From assembly GCA_964488355.1 (NCBI GenBank), contig CAZAUJ010000003.1, forward strand, positions 1-64,000: a stretch of DNA of 64,000 nt. The letters are read 5' to 3'. Both the position numbers and the translations under genes were made by a program. The stretch's first letter is position 1; each line of letters begins with the position of its first letter. Below are positions 18,656-25,965 of the stretch, piece after piece. The DNA comes from Thermoanaerobaculum sp964488355. Its GTDB lineage: Bacteria > Acidobacteriota > Thermoanaerobaculia > Thermoanaerobaculales > Thermoanaerobaculaceae. The notes below the pieces were generated by a model that was given only the letters and a program-made list of their open reading frames with translations, had not been told where the DNA came from and ran no database searches.

Positions 18656-20185
18656 TTGAGCGCCTACCAGGTTCTTGCCCGTCGCTACCGGCCCCAAACC
18701 TTCGCTGACCTGGTGGGCCAGGAAGCGGTGGTGCGCACCCTGCGCAACGCCCTGGCCTCCGGTACGGTCGCCCATGCTTACGTCTTTTCGGGTCTGCGCG
18801 GGGTGGGAAAGACCACGGCGGCCCGGCTGCTGGCCAAAGCCTTGAACTGTGAGCAAGGACCCACTCCGGACCCTTGCGGCTCGTGCGTGCCCTGTCAGGA
18901 AATCGCTGAGGGTCGCTCGCTGGACGTTTTAGAGATCGACGCGGCCTCCAACCGGGGCATTGACCATGTGCGGGAGCTGCGGGAGGTGGCGCGGATCCTA
19001 CCCGTGCGTGACCGCTACCGGGTTTTCATCCTCGATGAGGCCCACCAGCTTACTGGTGAGGCGTTCAATGCCTTGCTGAAGGTGCTGGAGGAGCCCCCAC
19101 CCCACGTGGTTTTTGTCCTAGCCTCTACCGAAAAGCAAAAGTTCCCGCCCACCATTTTGTCCCGCTGTCAGCAGCTTGAGTTTCGGCCCTTGCCGGTGGA
19201 TGTCATCGCCGCCCGATTGCAGGAGGTGGCGACGCGCGAGGGCTTCACGCTAGAAGAAGCTGCGGCGCACCTCATTGCTCGCGCCGCGGCAGGAAGCCTG
19301 CGGGATGGCTTGTCCATTCTCGACCAGGTTCGTGCCTTCGTCGGTACAGGGGTGGTGGACGAAAAGGCTGCCAGCCAGGTCCTGGGTTTGCCGCCTTTGG
19401 AGTTTCTCCTCGCGCTCTGGGAGGCGCTCTGCAAGGGAGAGGCAAGTCGGGCGTTGCAGCTTTTGGCCCAAGGGGAGGAGCAGGGGCTGGATCCGCTTTC
19501 CGTTTATCAGCAGCTTTTGGAGCTCTTGCGCAACCTTGCCCTGTCCGCCGCCGGTGTCGAGGGCCCCCTCCCTTACCCCGAAGGCGTACGCCAGGATCTG
19601 GCGGGCGCTGCCCGTCAATTGGGACTGGCTGCCCTTCTGCGGCTCTTGAACTTGGCGGTCGCCGGGAGGGAGTTGGTGAGCTTGGCGCCCAGCCCCAGCC
19701 TTGGGGTGATGGTAGCCGTCGGTAAGCTGGCGCTGTGGCCTCGCCTGGTGCGGGTGGAGCAGCTGCTGGCAGGGGAGGTCCCGCCCGCCGTTGAGATTTC
19801 TGCTTCCGGGGGCCCACCTTCTGAGGAAGGGAGCGCGCCCCCGGAGGCGGAGCAAGGCACGGTGGCCGCGTTCCTGCAGGCGGTGGAGCACAAGCTGGGT
19901 GTGACCGTGGCGGCGCGAGTGCGTAGTGTCTGCAGCCTTTCCGTGGATGGCGAGGAGCTGGTGCTGCGCCTGCAAGCAGGTCCAGCCGCCACCGGTAGGG
20001 CCATTCAAGAGGTGGCCGGCCAGTTGGAGCGGCTGGCGCAGGAGCTTGGGGTGGCCCGGCGCCTGCGGCTGGTAGAGGCGGAACGAGCTTCCAGCTTGGC
20101 GGAGCGCGTGACCGCCGACGGTCGGGTCCAGACCGCGTTGAGGGTTTTCGGCGGGCGGATTACCAAGGTGGAGGAGCGGCAGTGA
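18656..20185 (+). CDS. dnaX: DNA polymerase III subunit gamma/tau
   Basis: Clamp-loader ATPase of the replicative polymerase. 509 residues. The RFC-like domain starts YQVLARRYRPQTFADLVGQ; Walker A GLRGVGKTT, the zinc-binding CGSCVPC cluster, the DEAH box in DEAHQLT and sensor LSRCQQ follow. The C-terminal third is shorter and less conserved than in E. coli tau. The start is a TTG at 18656 preceded by GGAGGAG at good spacing. First protein of a dense plus-strand cluster: the ybaB start overlaps its stop. Confidence 0.96.
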   Translation: MSAYQVLARRYRPQTFADLVGQEAVVRTLRNALASGTVAHAYVFSGLRGVGKTTAARLLAKALNCEQGPTPDPCGSCVPCQEIAEGRSLDVLEIDAASNRGIDHVRELREVARILPVRDRYRVFILDEAHQLTGEAFNALLKVLEEPPPHVVFVLASTEKQKFPPTILSRCQQLEFRPLPVDVIAARLQEVATREGFTLEEAAAHLIARAAAGSLRDGLSILDQVRAFVGTGVVDEKAASQVLGLPPLEFLLALWEALCKGEASRALQLLAQGEEQGLDPLSVYQQLLELLRNLALSAAGVEGPLPYPEGVRQDLAGAARQLGLAALLRLLNLAVAGRELVSLAPSPSLGVMVAVGKLALWPRLVRVEQLLAGEVPPAVEISASGGPPSEEGSAPPEAEQGTVAAFLQAVEHKLGVTVAARVRSVCSLSVDGEELVLRLQAGPAATGRAIQEVAGQLERLAQELGVARRLRLVEAERASSLAERVTADGRVQTALRVFGGRITKVEERQ

Positions 20186-20469
20186 AGGTTCAGAATCTGC
20201 TGCACGAGGCGCAGGCGGCCCAACGACAGCTACAAGAAGAGCTGGCGGCCTCAGAGGCGGAGGCTCGGACCGAGGGCGGCCCGTTGAGGGTTCGGCTCAA
20301 CGGGTTGAAGGAGCTGGTGAGGGTGCGCTTTCCTGGGGCCATCACGTACCACGCCGGGGGCCAGCTTGTTGCAAAGGCCCTCATGGTGGTGTGGCAAAAA
20401 GCGCGGGAGGCGGGAGCCCGAGCCGGGCAACTTCTGGCTGGCCTGAGCTTGCCGGGAGAGCTTGTCTAG
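20182..20469 (+). CDS. ybaB: YbaB/EbfC-family nucleoid-associated protein
   Basis: A 95-residue protein of the YbaB/EbfC size and context (dnaX-ybaB-recR is a widely conserved order). An N-terminal helix (MKVQNLLHEAQAAQRQLQEE) is followed by a beta-rich middle (VRLNGLKELVRVRF) and a C-terminal helix. The sequence is divergent, so the call rests on length, secondary-structure pattern and position. Family members are dimeric DNA-binding proteins. GTG at 20182 overlaps the dnaX stop (GTGA); recR follows without a gap. Confidence 0.8.
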   Translation: MKVQNLLHEAQAAQRQLQEELAASEAEARTEGGPLRVRLNGLKELVRVRFPGAITYHAGGQLVAKALMVVWQKAREAGARAGQLLAGLSLPGELV

Positions 20470-21066
20470 GTGGATCTGAGGCCTCCTTCCGTACGGCTTT
20501 TGATGGAGGAGCTTCAGAAGCTACCTGGAATCGGGCCGCGCTCGGCGGTGCGTTTGGTGCAGCAGCTTTTGCGGGACAAGGAGACCAGCGCACGCCTGGC
20601 GGCGGCCCTGGAACAGGCACGCGAGCGCGTGGGTTCCTGTGCCAGCTGCTATCTCCTCTGTGAGGATACTTGCCCGGTGTGCACCGACCCCAGCCGGGAG
20701 CGCAGCTTGGTGTGCGTGGTTGAGGAACCGGTCAACGCGTGGGCAATCGAGGCCACCGGTGAGTACCGTGGCCTCTACCACGTGCTCTTGGGCACGCTCG
20801 ACCCGCTGCGAGGGGTTGGGCCCGAGGAGCTCACCATTGGTGCCCTTGTTCAGCGGGTAAGGTCGGAGACTGTGGCGGAAGTTATCGTGGCCACCAACCC
20901 CACGGTGGAAGGGGAGGCCACGGCTCATTTCTTGGCTCAGCTGCTGCGGCCCATGGGTGTGAGGGTTTCGCGTATTGCCTTTGGCCTGCCTGCCGGTGCG
21001 GAAATTTCCTATGCCGACAGCGTCACCTTGGCCCGGGCCTTGACAGCGCGACGGGGGATAGAATGA
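20470..21066 (+). CDS. recR: Recombination protein RecR
   Basis: RecFOR-pathway protein that loads RecA on gapped DNA. 198 residues. The helix-hairpin-helix segment LPGIGPRSA, a four-cysteine zinc finger (CASCYLLCEDTCPVC), the Toprim segment VVEEPVNAWAIE and a C-terminal SRIAFGLPAGAEISYAD are all present and in order. GTG start directly abuts the ybaB stop. Confidence 0.95.
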   Translation: MDLRPPSVRLLMEELQKLPGIGPRSAVRLVQQLLRDKETSARLAAALEQARERVGSCASCYLLCEDTCPVCTDPSRERSLVCVVEEPVNAWAIEATGEYRGLYHVLLGTLDPLRGVGPEELTIGALVQRVRSETVAEVIVATNPTVEGEATAHFLAQLLRPMGVRVSRIAFGLPAGAEISYADSVTLARALTARRGIE

Positions 21067-21081
21067 GCCGCCAAGGCGGGG

Positions 21082-21087
21082 TATACT
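21082..21087 (+). promoter_or_regulatory. Possible -10 element upstream of mglB
   Basis: TATACT between recR and mglB with no convincing -35 at standard spacing. It could give mglBA and the downstream hexosamine genes an independent start. Confidence 0.3.
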
Positions 21088-21121
21088 GCCTGTGGCGGCG
21101 CGGAGGCGCGAGGTGATGAGC

Positions 21122-21610
21122 ATGTTGGGGCCAAATTTGGTGATGTACGAGGAGGAGTTCGAGCGCATCAACAGCATCCTCGCCCGTCTGTGGGTGGACG
21201 CCAACGCCAAGATCGTCTTTCTGGTTGACAAAAACGGGCAGCAGATTGCAGCCAAGGGCGATCTGGACAAGGTGGATACCACCTCTCTGGCTTCCCTCAC
21301 CGCGGGCAATGTGGCCGCCACCGACGGCTTGGCCCGCCTCATAGGCGAAAAGGAGTTTTCCATCCTCTTTCACGAGGGCGAACGGGATAACATCCACATC
21401 TCTATCGTTGCGCAGCGGTTGATCCTGGTGGTGATTTTCGACGAACGCTCCTCGCTGGGGCTGGTGCGGCTGCGGGTACGCAAGGCAGCTCAGGAGCTGG
21501 AAGAGGTGCTCAACGACATGGCCAACAAGGCGGCAAAGGAGGGACAAGCGCCCGTGTCTCCCTTTGCCGAAATTACCGACGAAGATATTGACAACCTGTT
21601 CTCCGAATGA
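21122..21610 (+). CDS. mglB: MglB, roadblock/LC7 GTPase-activating protein for MglA
   Basis: A 162-residue roadblock/LC7-fold protein strongly resembling Myxococcus MglB: shared segments include LVMYEEEFERIN, VFLVDKNGQ, DTTSLASLTAGNVAA, LVVIFDERSSLGLVRLR and the C-terminal tail ending DEDIDNLFSE. MglB stimulates GTP hydrolysis by MglA and marks the lagging pole. ATG at 21122 is preferred because GAGGTGA lies 5 bases upstream; ATG at 21116 is possible. Stop and mglA start overlap (ATGA). Confidence 0.95.
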   Translation: MLGPNLVMYEEEFERINSILARLWVDANAKIVFLVDKNGQQIAAKGDLDKVDTTSLASLTAGNVAATDGLARLIGEKEFSILFHEGERDNIHISIVAQRLILVVIFDERSSLGLVRLRVRKAAQELEEVLNDMANKAAKEGQAPVSPFAEITDEDIDNLFSE

Positions 21611-22191
21611 GCTTCATCAACTACGCCTCCAGGGAAATCAACTGCAAAATCGTGTACTACGGGCCTGGTCTGGGCGGCAAGACCACCAACTTGCAGTACA
21701 TTTACGAGAAGACCAACCCCCAAGCCAAAGGGCAGCTCATTTCCCTGGCAACGGAAACGGACCGCACGCTGTTTTTTGACTTCTTGCCGCTGGATTTGGG
21801 CACGGTTCGAGGGTTTCGCACTCGCTTTCACCTTTACACCGTGCCGGGGCAGGTTTTTTACGATGCCTCACGCAAGCTGATCCTCAAAGGGGTAGATGGG
21901 GTGGTGTTCGTAGCCGACTCGCAAGAGGCGCGCATGGACGCCAACTTGGAGTCGCTGGAGAACTTAAAAGTCAACCTGCGCGAGAACGGCTTTGATTTAG
22001 CCACCATTCCCTACGTGTTGCAGTTCAACAAACGGGACTTGCCCTCGGCGGTACCGTACGAGGAGATGTTCCGTCTCCTCAACGTCAAAGGCGAACCCAC
22101 CTTTGAAGCGGTGGCCACCCAGGGCGTGGGCGTTTTTGAAACCCTCAAGGCAGTGGCCAAGTTGGTGCTGCAAGAGCTGTCGAAAAAGTAG
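21607..22191 (+). CDS. mglA: MglA, small Ras-like polarity GTPase
   Basis: A 194-residue cytosolic GTPase. The P-loop is GPGLGGKTTNLQ, the switch regions include TDRTLFFDFLPLDLG and TVPGQVFYDASRK, and G4 is NKRDLP. In Myxococcus it sets the leading pole and drives motility. In non-gliding bacteria its role is less clear and may concern pili or polar localisation; no pilus or gliding gene occurs in the window. Overlaps mglB by 4 bases. Confidence 0.96.
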   Translation: MSFINYASREINCKIVYYGPGLGGKTTNLQYIYEKTNPQAKGQLISLATETDRTLFFDFLPLDLGTVRGFRTRFHLYTVPGQVFYDASRKLILKGVDGVVFVADSQEARMDANLESLENLKVNLRENGFDLATIPYVLQFNKRDLPSAVPYEEMFRLLNVKGEPTFEAVATQGVGVFETLKAVAKLVLQELSKK

Positions 22192-22211
22192 CCCTTGGTA
22201 TCCTCTTAGGA

Positions 22212-23165
22212 GTGGCAAAGGGAAAGCCGCATCTGGTAGCCGTGGGTGGGGGCAGTGGCTTGGCCACCCTGCTGAAGGGGGTGAAAACCCTCCCGCTGGC
22301 CTCCCTCACGGCGGTGGTGACGGTCACCGACGACGGCGGTTCTACCGGGCGGCTGCGTCGGGAGTTCGGCGTGCCCGCCCCCGGGGACGTGCGCAACTGC
22401 TTGGTCGCCCTGGCGGAAGACGAGGAGCTGCTCACCCGTCTGTTTGCTTTTCGCTTCCCCGGGGAGGGCCCCACCGGCGGGCATAGCCTGGGCAACCTGT
22501 TCATGATTGCACTGGCCCACCTCACCGGCGACTTCCCGCAGGCGGTACGGCTGGCGGGGGAAGTTTTGCGCACCCGCGGGCAGGTGCTACCTGCCACCGA
22601 AGCCAACGTGCACCTGGTGGCGGAGACGCAGGAGGGAAAGCTGGTGGTGGGCGAGACGGCCATTTCCGCGGCCGGCCCACCCAAGCGCTTGGCTCTCTCC
22701 CCGCCTGACGCACCTGCCCTGCCGGCGGTGACCGAGGCTTTGCGTCAGGCAGATATGGTGGTGCTGGGCCCTGGCTCGCTTTTCACCAGCCTGGTGCCCA
22801 ACCTCCTCGTTCACGGGGTGCGTGAGGCGCTGGCCGCGAGCCGAGCGCTGACCGTGTACGTGGCCAACCTGGTGACCCAGCCGGGAGAAACCTCGGGTTT
22901 TAGCCTCAAAGACCACGTTGACGCCCTGCGACGGTTTGCGCCGGACCTTCGCGTGGACGTGGTTTTAGCCAACAGCGCGCCCCTGCCCCCGGAGGTGGCG
23001 GCGCGCTACCGAGCGGCCGGGGCGGAACCGGTGCTGGCGGAGGCGGTGGAGGACATTCCCGTGGTATTGGAGCCGCTCTTGGCCGTGACCGCCGACGGGA
23101 CGGTGCGGCACGCGCCGCAGCGCCTAGCTCAGGCCCTCTGGCGGCTCTGGGGGGAGCGAGGGTGA
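22212..23165 (+). CDS. yvcK: YvcK/GlmR-family protein
   Basis: A 317-residue CofD/YvcK-fold protein. GGGSGLATLLKG near the N-terminus, VTVTDDGGSTGRLRREFG, APGDVRNCLVALA and GHSLGNLF are diagnostic. The Bacillus homologue, now called GlmR, is reported to bind UDP-GlcNAc and to stimulate GlmS. The direct overlap here with glmU and then glmS supports such a role in hexosamine supply. The only reasonable start is GTG at 22212; an AGGA lies immediately upstream at unusually short spacing. Confidence 0.93.
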   Translation: MAKGKPHLVAVGGGSGLATLLKGVKTLPLASLTAVVTVTDDGGSTGRLRREFGVPAPGDVRNCLVALAEDEELLTRLFAFRFPGEGPTGGHSLGNLFMIALAHLTGDFPQAVRLAGEVLRTRGQVLPATEANVHLVAETQEGKLVVGETAISAAGPPKRLALSPPDAPALPAVTEALRQADMVVLGPGSLFTSLVPNLLVHGVREALAASRALTVYVANLVTQPGETSGFSLKDHVDALRRFAPDLRVDVVLANSAPLPPEVAARYRAAGAEPVLAEAVEDIPVVLEPLLAVTADGTVRHAPQRLAQALWRLWGERG

Positions 23166-24118
23166 GCCTAGGGGTGGTGGTGCTGGCCGCAGGGGAAGGC
23201 AAGCGCCTGAAGAGTCGGCTGCCTAAGGTGCTGCACCGAGCCCTGAACAAGCCCCTGCTGGATTGGGTGCTGGCGGCGGTGGCGCCGCTTCCGGCCTCCA
23301 CTACCGTGGTGGTGGTGGGGCACCGGCGGGAGGAGGTGGTGGCGCACCTGGCCGGGCGGGCGGTCCAGGTGGTGGTGCAGGATCCCCCTCTTGGCACAGG
23401 CGACGCCTTCCGCGTGGCCCTGCCAGCTCTCGTTGGCTGCCAACGGGCTTTGATCTTGCCTGGGGATGCCCCTGCCATCACGTCGGCCACGCTGCTGCGC
23501 CTTCTCCAGCTCCAAGAGACCGAGGGGGCTGCGGCCGCTTGCTTGACGGCGGTGTTGCCCGATGGCGGCGCTTATGGCCGCATCCTGCGCCGCCACGGGC
23601 GAGTTGTGGGGATCGTGGAGGCCAAAGATGCCACCGCCGAGCAGCTGGCCCTGCGGGAAGTGAATGCTGGGGTGTATGTGTTTCACCTGCCAGCGGTGGC
23701 GCAGGAACTTCCCCGCCTTTCCAAGGAAAACCAACAGGGGGAGTACTACCTCACGGATGTGGTAGCGGGCTTGGTGAGGTGCGGTGAGAAGGTGGTGGCC
23801 TTGACCCTGGGCGACTGGCGGGAAATGCTGGGGGTAAATACCCGAAGCGAGCTGGCGCACGTGAGCCGCCTGCTGGCCGACCGCGTGTTGACTCGTTGGC
23901 AGGAAGCAGGCGTGACGGTCCTCGATCCGGCCACCACCTGGATTGACGACGACTGCCAGCTGGCTGCGGATACGGTGCTGGAACCGGGAGTGATTTTGCG
24001 CGCCGGCACTAACTTGGGAGAGGGGTGCTGGATCGGGGCCTACAGCGTGCTGGAAGGCGTGAGCTTACCGGCTGGGACCTGTGTCCCGCCCCTTTCCTAC
24101 CTGAAAGGGGGGCGCTGA
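23162..24118 (+). CDS. glmU: GlmU-like uridylyltransferase lacking the acetyltransferase domain
   Basis: A nucleotidyltransferase that should form UDP-GlcNAc from GlcNAc-1-phosphate. LAAGEGKRLKSRLPKVLH, the metal-site LPGDAPAI, GAYGRILR, NAGVYVF and GEYYLTDVV are intact. The protein is only 318 residues, against about 450 for GlmU. After the uridylyltransferase domain (residues 1-~225) only a few left-handed beta-helix turns remain (~245-310). The acetyltransferase half, with its catalytic His, is missing. The end is a genuine stop overlapping the glmS ATG (TGATG), not an obvious frameshift. GTG at 23162 overlaps yvcK. Confidence 0.88.
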   Translation: MSLGVVVLAAGEGKRLKSRLPKVLHRALNKPLLDWVLAAVAPLPASTTVVVVGHRREEVVAHLAGRAVQVVVQDPPLGTGDAFRVALPALVGCQRALILPGDAPAITSATLLRLLQLQETEGAAAACLTAVLPDGGAYGRILRRHGRVVGIVEAKDATAEQLALREVNAGVYVFHLPAVAQELPRLSKENQQGEYYLTDVVAGLVRCGEKVVALTLGDWREMLGVNTRSELAHVSRLLADRVLTRWQEAGVTVLDPATTWIDDDCQLAADTVLEPGVILRAGTNLGEGCWIGAYSVLEGVSLPAGTCVPPLSYLKGGR

Positions 24119-25929
24119 TGTGCGGCATCGTGGGTTACGTGGGCTCGCGCCAGGCGGTGCCTCTGGTGTTGGAGGCGCTCCGTCGGCTGGAGTACCGAGG
24201 CTACGACTCGGCGGGGGTGGCGGTGCACACCGGCCACGAGCTGGCTATCGTCCGAGCTGAGGGTAAGTTGGTCAACCTGCTGGAGAAGGCCTTCGCCATG
24301 AGCCTGGCTGGGAGCACGGCCATTGGCCACACGCGCTGGGCCACCCATGGGCCGCCGGTGGAGCGCAACGCCCACCCTCACACTGACGCGGCACGCACGG
24401 TAGCGGTGGTCCACAACGGCATCATCGAAAACTATGCCGAGCTGAAGGCTCAGTTGCAGGCAGCGGGCGCGCGCTTTGCTTCGGATACGGACAGTGAGGT
24501 CATCGCGCACCTGTTGGCGGGTTCGGCCGGTAGCCTTTTGGAGCGCGCAGTTGGGGTGCGCAAGCGGCTGGAGGGCCAGTTTGCCGTGGTGGCCATGGAC
24601 CGGCGCGAGCCCGGTGTTTTGGTGGCCTTCCGTCAAGGCCCGCCCCTGGTGGTGGGTTTGGCCGAAGGGGAGGTGCTGGTAGCTTCTGACCCAGCGGCGG
24701 TGGTTTCCCTCACGCGACGGGTGGTGCACTTGGAGGACGGGGACGTGGTGGAGCTGCGCCGGGAAGGGGTGCGGTTTTTTGACGCTCAGGACCGACCGGT
24801 ACAGCGAGCGGAAGTGGTCCTGGACTGGGAGCCAGCTCAGGTGGAGCGGGGCGGTTACAAGCACTTCATGCTCAAGGAAATTCACGAGCAGCCGGGAGCG
24901 CTGGCGCAGACGCTGTCGGTGCTGGTGGGGGAAGGAACCTTTGACCTGTCGTCCTGGGGCCTGACCCCCGAGCGGCTTCGCTCCTTGGCCGGTGTCCAAC
25001 TGGTGGCCTGTGGCACATCCTGGCATGCAGCGCTGGTGGGAAAGTACTATCTGGAAGCCTTGGCAGAAGTTCCCTGTCAGGTGGAGGTAGCCAGCGAGTT
25101 CCGCTACCGCGAACCGTTGCTGCCCCCTCACTGTCTGGTTGTGGGTATCAGCCAATCAGGGGAGACGGCGGACACCTTGGCCGCCATGCGCCTGGCAGGG
25201 GAAAAAGGCGCGCTGCTGGCGGCCCTGTGCAACGTGCGGGGAAGCATGGCTGAGAGGCTGGCAGCCATCCGCCTGCCCACCAGTGCTGGCCCGGAGATAG
25301 GCGTGGCCTCCACCAAGGCCTTCACCGCGCAGCTCTTGGCTCTCTTGGTGCTGGCGCTGGCGTGGCGGCGGGCCAAGGGCCAACCGGAGGAAGCGCTGGA
25401 GCGAAGGCTTCACCAGCTGCCCTACGATCTCCAACAGGCCTTGCAGCTGGAGCCGGCAGTGGTAGAGGTTGCCGAGGGCTTGCAGCACGCGCGCAACGCC
25501 CTCTACCTCGGCCGGGGGGTTCTTTTCCCCATTGCCCTGGAAGGGGCCCTCAAGCTGAAGGAAATCTCGTACATCCACGCCGAGGGCTACCCGGCGGGCG
25601 AAATGAAGCACGGGCCCATCGCTTTGCTGGACGAGGCCTTTCCCGTGGTGGGGTTGTGCCCCTCCTACCCGTTGACCGAAAAGGTACTCTCGAACTTGGA
25701 AGAGGTGCGGGCGCGGAAGGCCCCCATTTACGCTGTGGGCGACGGCGAAAACCCGCGTTTGCGCCAACTGGCCCCACGCGTCATCCCCCTGCCGCGCGCC
25801 TTACCTTGGTCGCTTTTGCCCATCGTTGCGGTGGTGCCCCTGCAGCTTTTGGCCTACCACGTGGCTGTGCTCCGGGGCTGCGATGTGGACCAACCGCGCA
25901 ACTTGGCCAAGAGCGTGACCGTGGAGTGA
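24118..25929 (+). CDS. glmS: Glutamine-fructose-6-phosphate aminotransferase
   Basis: Makes glucosamine 6-phosphate, the first committed step to UDP-GlcNAc. 603 residues. The class-II amidotransferase domain begins at Cys2 (MCGIVGYVGSR), with the HTRWATHG and HNGIIENY loops. Two SIS domains carry ACGTSWHA and GISQSGETADT; the C-terminus ends DQPRNLAKSVTVE. Initiator ATG overlaps the glmU stop. No glmS ribozyme is possible in this arrangement because there is no leader. Confidence 0.97.
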   Translation: MCGIVGYVGSRQAVPLVLEALRRLEYRGYDSAGVAVHTGHELAIVRAEGKLVNLLEKAFAMSLAGSTAIGHTRWATHGPPVERNAHPHTDAARTVAVVHNGIIENYAELKAQLQAAGARFASDTDSEVIAHLLAGSAGSLLERAVGVRKRLEGQFAVVAMDRREPGVLVAFRQGPPLVVGLAEGEVLVASDPAAVVSLTRRVVHLEDGDVVELRREGVRFFDAQDRPVQRAEVVLDWEPAQVERGGYKHFMLKEIHEQPGALAQTLSVLVGEGTFDLSSWGLTPERLRSLAGVQLVACGTSWHAALVGKYYLEALAEVPCQVEVASEFRYREPLLPPHCLVVGISQSGETADTLAAMRLAGEKGALLAALCNVRGSMAERLAAIRLPTSAGPEIGVASTKAFTAQLLALLVLALAWRRAKGQPEEALERRLHQLPYDLQQALQLEPAVVEVAEGLQHARNALYLGRGVLFPIALEGALKLKEISYIHAEGYPAGEMKHGPIALLDEAFPVVGLCPSYPLTEKVLSNLEEVRARKAPIYAVGDGENPRLRQLAPRVIPLPRALPWSLLPIVAVVPLQLLAYHVAVLRGCDVDQPRNLAKSVTVE

Positions 25930-25940
25930 GGGCCAATCGC

Positions 25941-25946
25941 TACAAT
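25941..25946 (+). promoter_or_regulatory. Possible -10 element upstream of uvrD
   Basis: TACAAT between glmS and the TTG start at 25966, without a convincing -35. A ribosome site (GGAGG) follows it, so this gene would have a short leader. Confidence 0.3.
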
Positions 25947-25965
25947 CCCTTTTGCGGAGGGGCGC

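Noticed and set aside
21040..21087. TTGACA (21040) plus TATACT (21082) as an mglB promoter
   Set aside because: The spacing is 36 bases, far outside the functional range; only the -10-like hexamer is kept as a weak feature.
24060..24120. glmS ribozyme or leader upstream of glmS
   Set aside because: glmS starts inside the glmU stop codon, so there is no leader to hold a riboswitch.
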